64,000 nucleotides of DNA from JAAOZP01 sp038848185 (GTDB taxonomy: Archaea; Thermoproteota; EX4484-205; JAAOZP01), in contig JAWCNV010000003.1 in assembly GCA_038848185.1 (NCBI GenBank), positions 62,001 through 126,000 of the forward strand. The letters run 5' to 3'. Below the pieces are notes generated by a model that was given only the letters and a program-made list of their open reading frames with translations, was not told the origin of the DNA and made no database searches. Positions 27,229 to 35,148 of this stretch are shown here, piece after piece (positions within the stretch are counted from its first letter, which is position 1; each line of letters opens with the position of its first letter). The position numbers and the translations under genes were made by a program.

Positions 27229-27428
27229 TTACTCCTCGTCAGGGTCAGGAAGATCCCAGTCAGGATCCACTTTAACCTGGCCAAGAGCCTTCTCAAGCAT
27301 TATTCTTTGTTCTATGGATGCAACGAGCTTCCTTGTGAAGACTTCAGCATCAGGATTATAGAAACAGAGTCAATACCTGCTCTAACAAGAAACACAAAAA
27401 AACTCAATTCAGGATAGATATAAAGGGC
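27229..27428 (-). pseudogene. ppsA 3'-end relic, copy B
   Basis: The best preserved copy. One frame reads LYPELSFFVFLVRAGIDSVS. After one frame change, NPDAEVFTRKLVASIEQR and then IMLEKALGQVKVDPDWDL continue, ending PDPDEE with a stop at 27229-27231. The order LVRAGIDSVS-NPD is the hallmark of the PEP-utilising enzyme C-terminus. The remaining enzyme, more than 700 residues in the family, is absent. It stands between two RelBE pairs. Confidence 0.85.
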
Positions 27429-27543
27429 TTAAGCTGTCTTCAAAACTTATCGTTCCAACTTTTTAAATGGTTCTACTTTTCACCGCCTGCTAAAAGGCGT
27501 CATGGAAACGCTTAAATTCTCCAAACTGGTTAAGTGATTAGAA

Positions 27544-27726
27544 GTGTCAGGGATAGAGGTTTCACTCAGGGAGATAAAGGAGGAGCTGAGGGAGATTAGG
27601 CTTCTCTATAAGGAGCTGGTTGAGAGGCTAATACCTGTTGAAGAGCCGTTGAGCGACGAGAAAGAGGCTATTGAGAGTAATGATGAAATAGTAAGCGAGG
27701 AAGAGCTTTTAAAGGCCCTGGATTAA
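27544..27726 (+). CDS. RelB-like antitoxin (pair 2)
   Basis: 60 residues from GTG 27544. Helix SLREIKEELREIRLLYKEL, then the LIPVEEP motif shared with pair 1 and an acidic C-terminus. It ends one base before its toxin gene, the same spacing as in pair 1. Confidence 0.75.
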   Translation: MSGIEVSLREIKEELREIRLLYKELVERLIPVEEPLSDEKEAIESNDEIVSEEELLKALD

Positions 27727-27727
27727 A

Positions 27728-27991
27728 TTGTTCAAGATAGAGGCTAAAAAGAGAGTATTAAAAGCCTTAGAGGATTTAAGCGGTAAAGAGAAAAACAGGA
27801 TTAAAGAAGCCCTCGCCATCCTAAGCAACGACCCTCTGCCTTTTAAAAAGCTTGACGTCGTAAAGCTAAAAGGCTATGAGGACACATATCGCATCAGGAT
27901 CGGGGATTTAAGAATAGTTTACGAGGTAAACTGGGATAGGAAAAAGATAGTTATCCATTTCGTAGGTCCTAGGGGGAAAGCCTATAAATAA
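27728..27991 (+). CDS. RelE/ParE-family toxin (pair 2)
   Basis: 87 residues starting at TTG 27728. It shows FKIEAKKRVLKALEDLSGKEKNRIKEAL, LDVVKLKGYEDTYRIRIGDLRIVYEV and IVIHFVGPRGKAYK. It is paralogous to the toxin at 26569-26832 but lies on the opposite strand, so the cassette is inverted relative to pair 1. Predicted mRNA interferase held by the preceding antitoxin. Confidence 0.88.
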   Translation: MFKIEAKKRVLKALEDLSGKEKNRIKEALAILSNDPLPFKKLDVVKLKGYEDTYRIRIGDLRIVYEVNWDRKKIVIHFVGPRGKAYK

Positions 27992-28002
27992 AAGAAAGAG
28001 GC

Positions 28003-28136
28003 TTACTCCTCGTCAGAGTTAGGAAGATCCCAGTCAGGATCCACTTTCACTTGGCTGAGAGCCTTCTCAAGCATAATCCTCTGCTCTACCGAAGCGACAA
28101 GCTTCCTCGTGAACACGGTGGTATCAGGATTAGAAC
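28003..28136 (-). pseudogene. ppsA 3'-end relic, copy C
   Basis: Encodes NPDTTVFTRKLVASVEQR and then IMLEKALSQVKVDPDWDLPN, ending SDEE with a stop at 28003-28005, without frame change. It lacks the upstream LVRAGIDSVS part found in copies A and B. It begins 12 bp after the end of RelE pair 2. Confidence 0.8.
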
Positions 28137-28167
28137 TCTTCTTTTTCTCGAACGTTTTCGGACAAGA

Positions 28168-28773
28168 CTAACCAAACTCTACGTAGAACCAGAACCTCAT
28201 GTTGGGATGCTTGCGGTGAAACTCTGTGGTCTTAGTTAGGAATGTCCCAATGTCTTTCATGAATGTATTAATGATGCCGAGATTATCATTAATTTTCTTG
28301 TCAATTTCCTCAGCAGGCATGTCCATCTTAGCTATCCGTTTAATGGCTTGACACATTATCCTCCTATCCTCCTGGTTTTCTCGGGAGATGAAACTTCCAC
28401 TTGCAAGAACTCTTATCTCGTCCTGCACCTCCTTCAGGTCAAGTATTTCGCACGGCCAAAAGACCCTTGGGACGATGTAGTCACCATGGCCCCAGGGATA
28501 CTCGCTCCTTATCCACACCTTCACCTTCCGTCTCAACTGGTCGTACACCTCTTTCATTCCATTTTGTTTTGAAAACTTGAGGTCGTATGCGGTAGCAAGG
28601 ATAGTCGCCATGTGTCTAAGCCCCTTCTGCCATAGGACTTCAAATGCGTCCATACCGCATCGTTCATCTGGGATGGTTACAGTATAGAAAGCGACAGCAT
28701 CCAGCTCCTTCTCCGTCTCCGTTTTACCTCTCCACTTATACTTATGGCAGACTGTGAACATGTAGTTACCCAC
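28168..28773 (-). CDS. Unknown protein paired with a nuclease-like protein
   Basis: 201 residues, no family recognised. The N-terminus MGNYMFTVCHKYKWRGKTE reads like a beta strand plus a basic loop. The middle is helical (DAFEVLWQKGLRHMATILATA), with several Trp residues and a C-terminal FWFYVEF strand. It begins 5 bp after the stop of the nuclease-like gene, so the two form an operon. A decayed copy of the same junction lies at 25064-25328, showing that the pair moves or is duplicated as a unit. Confidence 0.65.
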   Translation of the reverse strand: MGNYMFTVCHKYKWRGKTETEKELDAVAFYTVTIPDERCGMDAFEVLWQKGLRHMATILATAYDLKFSKQNGMKEVYDQLRRKVKVWIRSEYPWGHGDYIVPRVFWPCEILDLKEVQDEIRVLASGSFISRENQEDRRIMCQAIKRIAKMDMPAEEIDKKINDNLGIINTFMKDIGTFLTKTTEFHRKHPNMRFWFYVEFG

Positions 28774-28778
28774 TTGGC

Positions 28779-29555
28779 TCAGCCCCCAACCATCTGCTTA
28801 ACCTCATCCAGACCCTTAAGCTCCCCTTTAATATAAATTTCTAATGGTACGTTAACCTGCTCCTTAAACTGCTCGTGTAACTCTATAGCAAGCTTCACGT
28901 AAGCTCTTGCTCCTGAACCTGTTATATCATTTCCGATGAACAGCCTTATCTTAAGCTTCTCGCCACTTGATATCTGCGAAAACGCGTAGGTAAAGTAACC
29001 CCTTATCTGATTTGGATCTATGTCAGGTTCATACCCATGCTTGCACTCCACAAGAGCTATACTTCCATCTTGACCCCTCGTCATTATATCGATAACTCTG
29101 TAGTCTGTTGTCCCGGGTAATTCGAGTTTCTTCTCTATTGCAAATATACTCTCCCCGATGCCTTTGAAGAAGGATATTGCGTTAATCTCAAGCAGAGTAT
29201 GCTCTGGATGCGTGTTAAGCTGGTCAAGTATTTCTCTCTTAATGCTTCCATCCATGCTTATGAACACAGGTTTTGTTCCCTCATCCTCCACGTACTCTCC
29301 TACGAGGAGATTCTTCAGCGTGTCCGGCTTATCTGATTGACCATAGTAGTTCTCTAACTCAGGAATCAATTTGAGCAGCCTAAGGTCGCGGAAAGTATCC
29401 TCCCCAACCCTGTAGACCGTCAGCTCAGCGCACAACTTTCCATCCTCACCTATATTCAGGCGTAGACCTAAAACATGGCCGTCGGAGAGCATCATCTTCA
29501 AGTATTTCCTAGGGCCCATAGCGTCAACATACGGCTCTTCAACAGGTATTCGCAC
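28779..29555 (-). CDS. PD-(D/E)xK nuclease-like protein
   Basis: 258 residues. The section YRVIDIMTRGQDGSIALVECKHG matches the D...ExK core of the PD-(D/E)xK nuclease fold, followed by a helix IRGYFTYAFSQI and a strand LRLFIGND-like. A DNA-targeting role is inferred. The start is GTG 29555, preceded by GGGGAG at a good distance. The frame is also coding-like upstream (about 28 codons, to a TAG near 29640) without any start, so the gene may have lost its original 5' end. It forms an operon with the 201-aa protein; a restriction or defence function is possible but not shown. Confidence 0.65.
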   Translation of the reverse strand: MRIPVEEPYVDAMGPRKYLKMMLSDGHVLGLRLNIGEDGKLCAELTVYRVGEDTFRDLRLLKLIPELENYYGQSDKPDTLKNLLVGEYVEDEGTKPVFISMDGSIKREILDQLNTHPEHTLLEINAISFFKGIGESIFAIEKKLELPGTTDYRVIDIMTRGQDGSIALVECKHGYEPDIDPNQIRGYFTYAFSQISSGEKLKIRLFIGNDITGSGARAYVKLAIELHEQFKEQVNVPLEIYIKGELKGLDEVKQMVGG

Positions 29556-29704
29556 CTCCTTCTCCCCAATCCTAGCGGAAATCTCGTAGCCTCCCGCGGC
29601 GGATGTCAGCCTGACTCCCTTGCCGTCAAGGTCAAGCTAGTTTCTAAGTATCTTTTAGGCATTAAAAAGACCCTAATCTCTAAAATCCTTCTTTTAAAGA
29701 CGAG

Positions 29705-30634
29705 TTATTTTTTAAAAAGATGTTCGGATTTGTTTTCTATCAAGCGCATTAATAATTCATTTAATTTCTTTCTTGCAATTTCATAATTCATTATATAATC
29801 TATATTTTCTGCCCCTTCTTTAAACGAGTTCCACATCTCATGCCATGCAGGTCCGTCAGTAAACCAGAAGAAGAATAAATCTCTTTGTTTAAGTAAATTA
29901 TGTAACCTAATGTAAGATCTGACAATTTCATTCGGTTTAGAACCAGGCACATGATATATATTTGCTTCGCAGACAATAAAGGGTTTTCCTTTTAAAAAGA
30001 TTAAGAAATCGGCTTTTTTATGAGGATACTCGATTTCTAGTTCACCAAGCCTAATTTCTCTTTTATACGAAATCGGCAGATAAGAGCAATTCAACTTCTT
30101 TATAGAAATACTTAATAAAAGTTCTATAAACTTTCGGAAGATTTCACCAGCTCTGTTCTTTCTGGCATTAGAATCGAGCCCTACTTCTACACCAAACACA
30201 TAAGAATACGCGTTCTTTATCTTTCCAAACAAGTCAATGATACCAACTTTCTCACAAAACTCAAGTATTTCATCTACTTGCGCATTTGTAATGTATTGTT
30301 TATCAAACTTAAATTCTTTATACATGATCTGTTCAGTTAGCTCTGCAATTTCTATATTCTTCTCCCTTATAGCAAGTAAAGTTGGAATTACCTTTAGAAT
30401 TTTTGGATGTTCTTTTAGAAGTTTACCTAACAGTTCCTTTCGCTCATCATAGCTTTTGGTAAGAGTTAATGAATCGAGGAGACCAAGTTCAATTATATGT
30501 TCTTTCGCATTCATTTCAACTTTTTCCCAGTCTACAAAAAAATCATATGTATGAGTAGTTTTTAAAAGAGAGTTCTTGAAATCTTCCAAAAAATTGTTCA
30601 AACTACTATAACCGAGAGCCTTATAATTCACCAA
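29705..30634 (-). CDS. DpnII-family type II restriction endonuclease
   Basis: 309 residues resembling DpnII/MboI enzymes, which cut at GATC. The conserved VEVGLDSNARKNRAGEIF (149-166) and the catalytic segment KADFLIFLKGKPFIVCEANIY (Asp209, Glu223, with Asn in place of the usual Lys, as in this family) are present. It is divergent from the Dam-type methyltransferase at 30951. Base composition is more A/T-rich than neighbouring genes, consistent with a mobile R-M unit. GATC specificity is inferred from the family. Confidence 0.85.
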   Translation of the reverse strand: MVNYKALGYSSLNNFLEDFKNSLLKTTHTYDFFVDWEKVEMNAKEHIIELGLLDSLTLTKSYDERKELLGKLLKEHPKILKVIPTLLAIREKNIEIAELTEQIMYKEFKFDKQYITNAQVDEILEFCEKVGIIDLFGKIKNAYSYVFGVEVGLDSNARKNRAGEIFRKFIELLLSISIKKLNCSYLPISYKREIRLGELEIEYPHKKADFLIFLKGKPFIVCEANIYHVPGSKPNEIVRSYIRLHNLLKQRDLFFFWFTDGPAWHEMWNSFKEGAENIDYIMNYEIARKKLNELLMRLIENKSEHLFKK

Positions 30635-30950
30635 GTGTATCCATCATTTTTACTAAACAACGAATTAATAAACCTTACAACTCAAGTCTTTTATAGAGAG
30701 AGGATACAGTGAATATGAGCTAGCCACGAGGTTAATAGCTAAAAGGACTTGAATAGAACGGATTGTAAAGCTTATTTTTCATAGATTTTCAAGTACAAAA
30801 ACTTGTCCGCTAGCTTCTGAACACTTCGATCTTTTATTCTGTTTATACTCTCTAAACAATTTAAGACTTGTTAAGGACTTTAAATCAAGCCCTAACCGCT
30901 TTAATATAGGATAACCTTTTTAGGCAAGAAGCTGTTAGAACAATAAGGAT
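30635..30950. other. Shared promoter region of divergent R-M genes
   Basis: 316 bp without a gene. A TATA-like TTTAATATAG near 30900 would drive the methyltransferase gene. A/T-rich stretches near the other end would drive the endonuclease. No clear controller-protein box was found. Confidence 0.4.
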
Positions 30951-31922
30951 ATGGCAGGAACCTTACAGAAATCTCGTTTAAGTAGATTGGCAAGAGAGCA
31001 AGCAAGAACTGTCCCTGAGCCGTTTGTAAAATGGGCCGGGGGGAAATCACAGCTCCTTAAAGTCTTCAACATGCTTTACCCAAAGGGGTTTAAAACATAC
31101 TATGAGCCTTTTCTCGGCGGCGGAGCCGTGTTTTTTGACCTTTACGCTAAGGGTAAGATAAGTAGGGCAGTCTTATCTGATTTGAACGCTGACCTGATGA
31201 ACCTGTGGGCAACTGTAAGGGAGAACATTGACGAACTCATCAGCCAGCTGGAGGCTCTTCAGAGGAAAGTGAACGACCGGGCTTTCTACTATGAGAAGAG
31301 GAAGGAGTTCAACTCGATCAGGCTTCGCGAGAATTTTCTCGACAAGCCGGATATCTGTAAAGCCAGCCTGCTAATATTCTTGAACAAGACTTGTTACAAC
31401 GGACTTTACAGGGTTAATGCGAAGGGAGAATTCAACGTCCCCTTCGGAAGATACAGGAATCCTCAGTTGTTCGACAAGGCGAATCTAAGGGCTGTCCACC
31501 AAGCTCTAAAGGATAGGAATAGAATAAGGCTGCTCTGCACGGATTTCCAAGATGCTTTAAAGGATGCTGAGAAGGGCGACTTCATCTATTTCGACCCGCC
31601 TTACCAACCCCTCGGAAAAACAGCGTATTTCACAGAGTACACTGCGGGCGGTTTCGGCCCAGAAGAGCAGAGAAGGCTAGCTGAAGTCTTCAGAAAAATG
31701 GATGAATGCGGCTGTTTCCTAATGCTAAGCAATTCCAGCAAAAGAGAGTTTCTCGAACCCCTTTACAAACCCTACTTTGAAAGGGACTGTGTTTTAGAGG
31801 TTAAGGCTGCTAGGGCGATCAGTAGTATAGGCAGCAAGCGTGGTCCGGTGAAGGAATTTGTAATAATGAACTATGCTCCTAACCGTGACCAAACCCTCAG
31901 CCGCTTTTTAAAGCCAAAATAG
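30951..31922 (+). CDS. Dam-type N6-adenine DNA methyltransferase
   Basis: D12-class methyltransferase making N6-methyladenine, normally in GATC. AdoMet-binding motifs are FVKWAGGKSQLL and PFLGGGAVFFDL, and catalytic motif IV is DPPY at 215-218. KTCYNGLYRVNAKGEFNVPFG is the Dam/DpnIIA signature. The N-terminal 25 residues are a basic extension. It protects host DNA from the divergent DpnII-like enzyme. ATG 30951. Confidence 0.93.
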   Translation: MAGTLQKSRLSRLAREQARTVPEPFVKWAGGKSQLLKVFNMLYPKGFKTYYEPFLGGGAVFFDLYAKGKISRAVLSDLNADLMNLWATVRENIDELISQLEALQRKVNDRAFYYEKRKEFNSIRLRENFLDKPDICKASLLIFLNKTCYNGLYRVNAKGEFNVPFGRYRNPQLFDKANLRAVHQALKDRNRIRLLCTDFQDALKDAEKGDFIYFDPPYQPLGKTAYFTEYTAGGFGPEEQRRLAEVFRKMDECGCFLMLSNSSKREFLEPLYKPYFERDCVLEVKAARAISSIGSKRGPVKEFVIMNYAPNRDQTLSRFLKPK

Positions 31923-32030
31923 ATTTGAAGAGCAACGTTAAACAAACCTGTGGAAAGAAGTATCGGCTGATTAAGCATCCATCATATTTGCGGTTAAAAG
32001 GCAATCAATCATAATCCCTTTTTGGAATAA

Positions 32031-33020
32031 TTGTTAAATTCAAGTGAAGAGAATGAAGCATATGTAGTAGACTTGGCGAGGAAGAAAAAGGGGGAGCAAG
32101 TTTCAAAGTATATTGTTATGCAAGAGTTTAAAAAAGAGGATTACCTCCGGTTCATCAAGAACCATAGCTCCGTAGTGATCGAGGACACGCGGGTTCCCTT
32201 GAGGAAGAAGTGGAGGATCAAGACTTTCACTCCTCCCAATAATTATGTTCCTGAGAGGGAAACGGTCTGGAGCTTCCCAGACAGGGGAAACTGGGCTACG
32301 CATGTTGGAGACTATAGGGGCAACTGGTCGCCGTACATTCCGAGAAACCTAGTTCTGAAATACACTGAAAAAGGGGATACTGTCTTAGACCAGATGGTAG
32401 GGAGCGGTACAACACTAGTTGAATGTAAGCTGCTGGGCAGAAACGCTATTGGCGTGGACATTAACCCTAACGCGTTAATAGTAACTCATGACCGGCTTAA
32501 CTTCCAGTATAGATCGTTAACTAGGGAATATAGGGAGCCTGAGATACAGGTTTACTTGGGTGACGCACGTAATCTGGATAAAATCCCTGATGACTCAATA
32601 GACTTGGTAGCAACCCATCCTCCCTACGCACATATTGTTTCATATTCGAAATCTCGGGTTGAAGGAGACCTTTCAGCCTTGCCGTTTGAAGATTATCTCA
32701 GAGAAATGGGTGTCGTTGCAAAAGAAGCTTACAGGGTTCTTAAGCCAGGAAAATACTGCACCATACTGATAGGCGACACGCGGAAGCATAAGCACTACGT
32801 GCCAATATCCTACAGAGTGATGCAGAAATTCCTAGAAGCCGGATTCATACTTAAAGAAGATATAATTAAGCAGCAATGGAACACGAAAACGACGAGGGAG
32901 AAATGGAGGAAGACAGCCTATGATTTTTACCTGATAGCACATGAACATCTATACGTGTTTAGAAAACCTTTAAACAGAGAGGAATGTGGAAGATTCAAAT
33001 GGAGTATGATATGGTGGTGA
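32031..33020 (+). CDS. Second site-specific DNA methyltransferase (N4C/N6A type)
   Basis: 329 residues. Motif I is DQMVGSGTTLVECKLLGRNAIGVDINP, and it follows the HPPY catalytic motif in neither order of Dam: HPPY is at 196-199, after motif I, with no large N-terminal target domain between. HPPY or TPPY-like motifs occur in N4-cytosine and some N6-adenine enzymes. The start is TTG 32031; an internal ATG at codon 30 is possible. The next gene starts 9 bp later, so the two are one operon. Target sequence unknown. Confidence 0.82.
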   Translation: MLNSSEENEAYVVDLARKKKGEQVSKYIVMQEFKKEDYLRFIKNHSSVVIEDTRVPLRKKWRIKTFTPPNNYVPERETVWSFPDRGNWATHVGDYRGNWSPYIPRNLVLKYTEKGDTVLDQMVGSGTTLVECKLLGRNAIGVDINPNALIVTHDRLNFQYRSLTREYREPEIQVYLGDARNLDKIPDDSIDLVATHPPYAHIVSYSKSRVEGDLSALPFEDYLREMGVVAKEAYRVLKPGKYCTILIGDTRKHKHYVPISYRVMQKFLEAGFILKEDIIKQQWNTKTTREKWRKTAYDFYLIAHEHLYVFRKPLNREECGRFKWSMIWW

Positions 33021-33029
33021 AAACCGTAA

Positions 33030-33584
33030 ATGTTTAGAAGGGTAAAAATCGGAGATCGGATAGGAGGAAAAAAGGTTCTGGACGTTACAACCTTATCGAA
33101 TGGTTGGCAAGTAGTTAAAACTGAAAATGCTAAGTCTCCTCGTGACTTCAGGGTCAAAATAATTAACCCAGATCATCCGAAGGGCTTGACCATTAAACAT
33201 GCACATTTCGCCATCGATTTTTATGGGAAGCTTTGCCAGAATAGAGAGAAAGCCCTAAAGGTTTTTAAAGCGATTAGTGAGGTTTGGCACAGAATGGATA
33301 TAAAGGAAGTAATAGATAGATACGAGCCTCAGACTCGCGAGCTAGCCGGATACCCTTTAGAATATATCATTTATTCGTTAAACTGGATTTTAGAACAGGA
33401 AGACATTAATTTCATTGGAAGACCTCAAGATAAACAGGAAGAACTTGACAGAAAAATAGAGAGACAAGGAATAAAAACCCCAGAAGGAAGAGAAGGAAGT
33501 CAATTAGCAATCGCTCTTTTTTGCGATATTGCGAGCAATGTTCATCCAGTAGAAGCCTTCTATAGCGCTGGATTGAGAATTTAG
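33030..33584 (+). CDS. Unknown partner of the second DNA methyltransferase
   Basis: 184 residues, no recognised motif. The N-terminus is a small beta-rich unit (VKIGDRIGGKKVLDVTTLSNGWQVV). The middle is helical with HAHFAIDFYGKLCQNREKAL and the C-terminus ends HPVEAFYSAGLRI. It is immediately downstream of the methyltransferase, and its stop overlaps the end of the TFB gene on the other strand by 4 bp. By position it could be the cognate restriction enzyme or a control protein, but no PD-(D/E)xK, HNH or GIY-YIG signature is visible. Confidence 0.65.
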   Translation: MFRRVKIGDRIGGKKVLDVTTLSNGWQVVKTENAKSPRDFRVKIINPDHPKGLTIKHAHFAIDFYGKLCQNREKALKVFKAISEVWHRMDIKEVIDRYEPQTRELAGYPLEYIIYSLNWILEQEDINFIGRPQDKQEELDRKIERQGIKTPEGREGSQLAIALFCDIASNVHPVEAFYSAGLRI

Positions 33585-34513
33585 GCTTCTTTAACTCCTT
33601 CTAATGCTTCGCGCAAACCCTTGTAACGATTACGAACAGTAACCTCAGTAACGTTGCTCGCCTCAGCAATCTGCTTCTGAGTAAACAACTGCAGTCCCAA
33701 ACGCTGCGTAGCAAGGTACATGGCTGCGGCGACCATCCCAAGCGGATCCTTACCGGCCGTGATTTTCTTGTCTTTTGCCTCTTTTAGTATTTTTAGTGTT
33801 TCTCTTTCTACTTCTGGTCCGACTTTGAGTTTGCTTGCTACTTTTTCGACGTAGATTGCGGGGTTGCTTAGTGGCATTCTGCTTTCGAGTGATCTTATGA
33901 GTAGTCTGTAGCTTCTTGCTACTTCTTTTCTTTTTAGTCCTGAGGCTGTTGCTACTTCTTTGAGTGTTCTTGGTATTCCGCTGTCTCTGCATGCTGCGTA
34001 GAGTGCTGCTGCTGCGAGGCTGTTGATTGGTCTTCCTCTTACTAGTCCTCTTTCGAGTGCGTCGCGGTAGATTTGTACTGCTCTTATGTATGTTGCTTTT
34101 GGTGCTTTTAGTTGGTCTGCTATTTGTGATACTACTTTGCTTGCTACTTGTAGGTTTCTTTCTGCTGAGCCGTATGCTCTGTTTCTTTGTTGCCATAGTC
34201 TTAGTTTTTGGGCTTCTGCCATTGCTTTGTCTGAGAGTACTTTTCCTGTTGCGTCTTTGATTCCTGTTTCGAGTGTGGTTGATAGCCCGTAGTCGTATAT
34301 TGCTGTTGACAGGGGGCTTCCGACTCTGTCTCTTTTCTCGGATTCCTCGTCTCCGAATTCTCTCCACTCCTTGGTTTCATCCAGCATTTTCTGCACGAGT
34401 ACGAAGCCGCATTCTGAGCAGTATATTTCTCCGCTGCGCTTGTCTTCAACTATTTTCTTTGAGCCGCACTGGGGGCAGGCCCACCGCTGGAGCTCGTCTG
34501 TCGGGGTGCTCAT
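33581..34513 (-). CDS. tfb: Transcription initiation factor TFB
   Basis: Archaeal TFIIB homologue that bridges TBP-DNA and RNA polymerase. Zinc ribbon CPQCG...CSECG (about 14-36), B-reader/linker (KEWREFGDEESEKRDRVGSP) and two cyclin repeats (about 115-205 and 210-305) with the BRE-recognising C-terminal helix-turn-helix. An RBS (GGAGGG) sits upstream of ATG 34513. Codon use is uneven: roughly 33760-34310 uses almost only A-ending codons (GCA, ACA, AGA, CTA, GAA), while both ends do not. The protein itself looks intact. Confidence 0.96.
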   Translation of the reverse strand: MSTPTDELQRWACPQCGSKKIVEDKRSGEIYCSECGFVLVQKMLDETKEWREFGDEESEKRDRVGSPLSTAIYDYGLSTTLETGIKDATGKVLSDKAMAEAQKLRLWQQRNRAYGSAERNLQVASKVVSQIADQLKAPKATYIRAVQIYRDALERGLVRGRPINSLAAAALYAACRDSGIPRTLKEVATASGLKRKEVARSYRLLIRSLESRMPLSNPAIYVEKVASKLKVGPEVERETLKILKEAKDKKITAGKDPLGMVAAAMYLATQRLGLQLFTQKQIAEASNVTEVTVRNRYKGLREALEGVKEA

Positions 34514-34578
34514 TCTCCAACCCTCCTACGGAAAAGCTTAAAAGCAGGAATCATTTTCACCCAACCCTCTCCTACCAT

Positions 34579-34586
34579 TATTTAAA
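34579..34586 (-). promoter_or_regulatory. TATA box of TFB gene
   Basis: TTTAAATA on the minus strand, with purine-rich BRE CGAAAAG directly upstream. It lies 66-73 bp before the start codon, which leaves room for a leader of about 40 nt that carries the RBS. Confidence 0.6.
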
Positions 34587-34593
34587 CTTTTCG

Positions 34594-34622
34594 CCGGTGT
34601 GAAAAAGCAGGGAATTTTCACC
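34594..34622. promoter_or_regulatory. Inverted repeat upstream of TFB promoter
   Basis: CCGGTGTGAAAA and TTTTCACCGG are mirror halves (one has an extra TG) separated by nine bases, just upstream of the BRE. The half-site TTTTCACC recurs at 34554-34561, downstream of the TATA box. This could be an operator for a regulator of TFB synthesis. Confidence 0.4.
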
Positions 34623-35140
34623 GGGTTTCTGTTTTTTCCTGTTTTCGCTTTTCAAGGCTTTTCTCTTTTTAAAGCCTATTTTCCAGCCGTTTGATTTCTA
34701 GTGGTGTTGGAACCTCTTTTATTCCTAGGGTTTAGGCTTTCTGATCCTCTGCTTTTAGTATCCTTATCTATGTTTATTCGTTGAAGGTGTGTTTGGGTTA
34801 AGGCTTCTTGCGATTGTTTTAATCCTTCTGGTCGGCGTAGCCCATTATGATCAGGCTTGCCAATTATTAAGGAGGAATCCTGGTGCTGAGTGTCGATGCT
34901 CTTTTTCTGACGTTTCGTAGTAGGTTCTCTTTGCTTCAACGGGCCTATTGCTTTAGTCTTAATGGTATTGTGAAGAAGGCGAGTATGACTCTTCGGAAAG
35001 CGTTTCTGGGTTGAAATAGGCCATGGGGTATTGGAGAATGCCCCGTATACTCCTTACCGCGATATATTGGTTGACGGCTATTTCATATGTTCGGTCGCTA
35101 AAATGGTGTGCAGTGTTTTTATGCTCTATGTTCACACAAA
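34623..35140. other. Long gene-free region between TFB and AAA ATPase genes
   Basis: About 520 bp with no convincing gene. One minus-strand open frame (34676-34939) has implausible composition. Another frame shows short coding-like text (GIKEVPTPLEIKRLENRL) between stops, so a decayed gene is possible. No tRNA, C/D-box RNA or SRP RNA motif was recognised. Confidence 0.4.
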
Positions 35141-35148
35141 ATCTTATT

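Noticed and set aside
28051..28239. 62-codon plus-strand frame
   Set aside because: It runs antisense through ppsA relic C and into the end of the 201-aa gene.
33750..34367. 205-codon antisense frame (and other long frames on both strands) within the TFB gene
   Set aside because: They arise from the A-ending codon block of tfb; products are low-complexity Arg/Ser/Lys or Leu/Val strings, while tfb itself is fully conserved.
34676..34939. 87-codon minus-strand frame upstream of TFB
   Set aside because: Composition (Thr, Gln, Asn, Arg rich) is unlike other proteins here, there is no convincing start signal, and no family is recognised.
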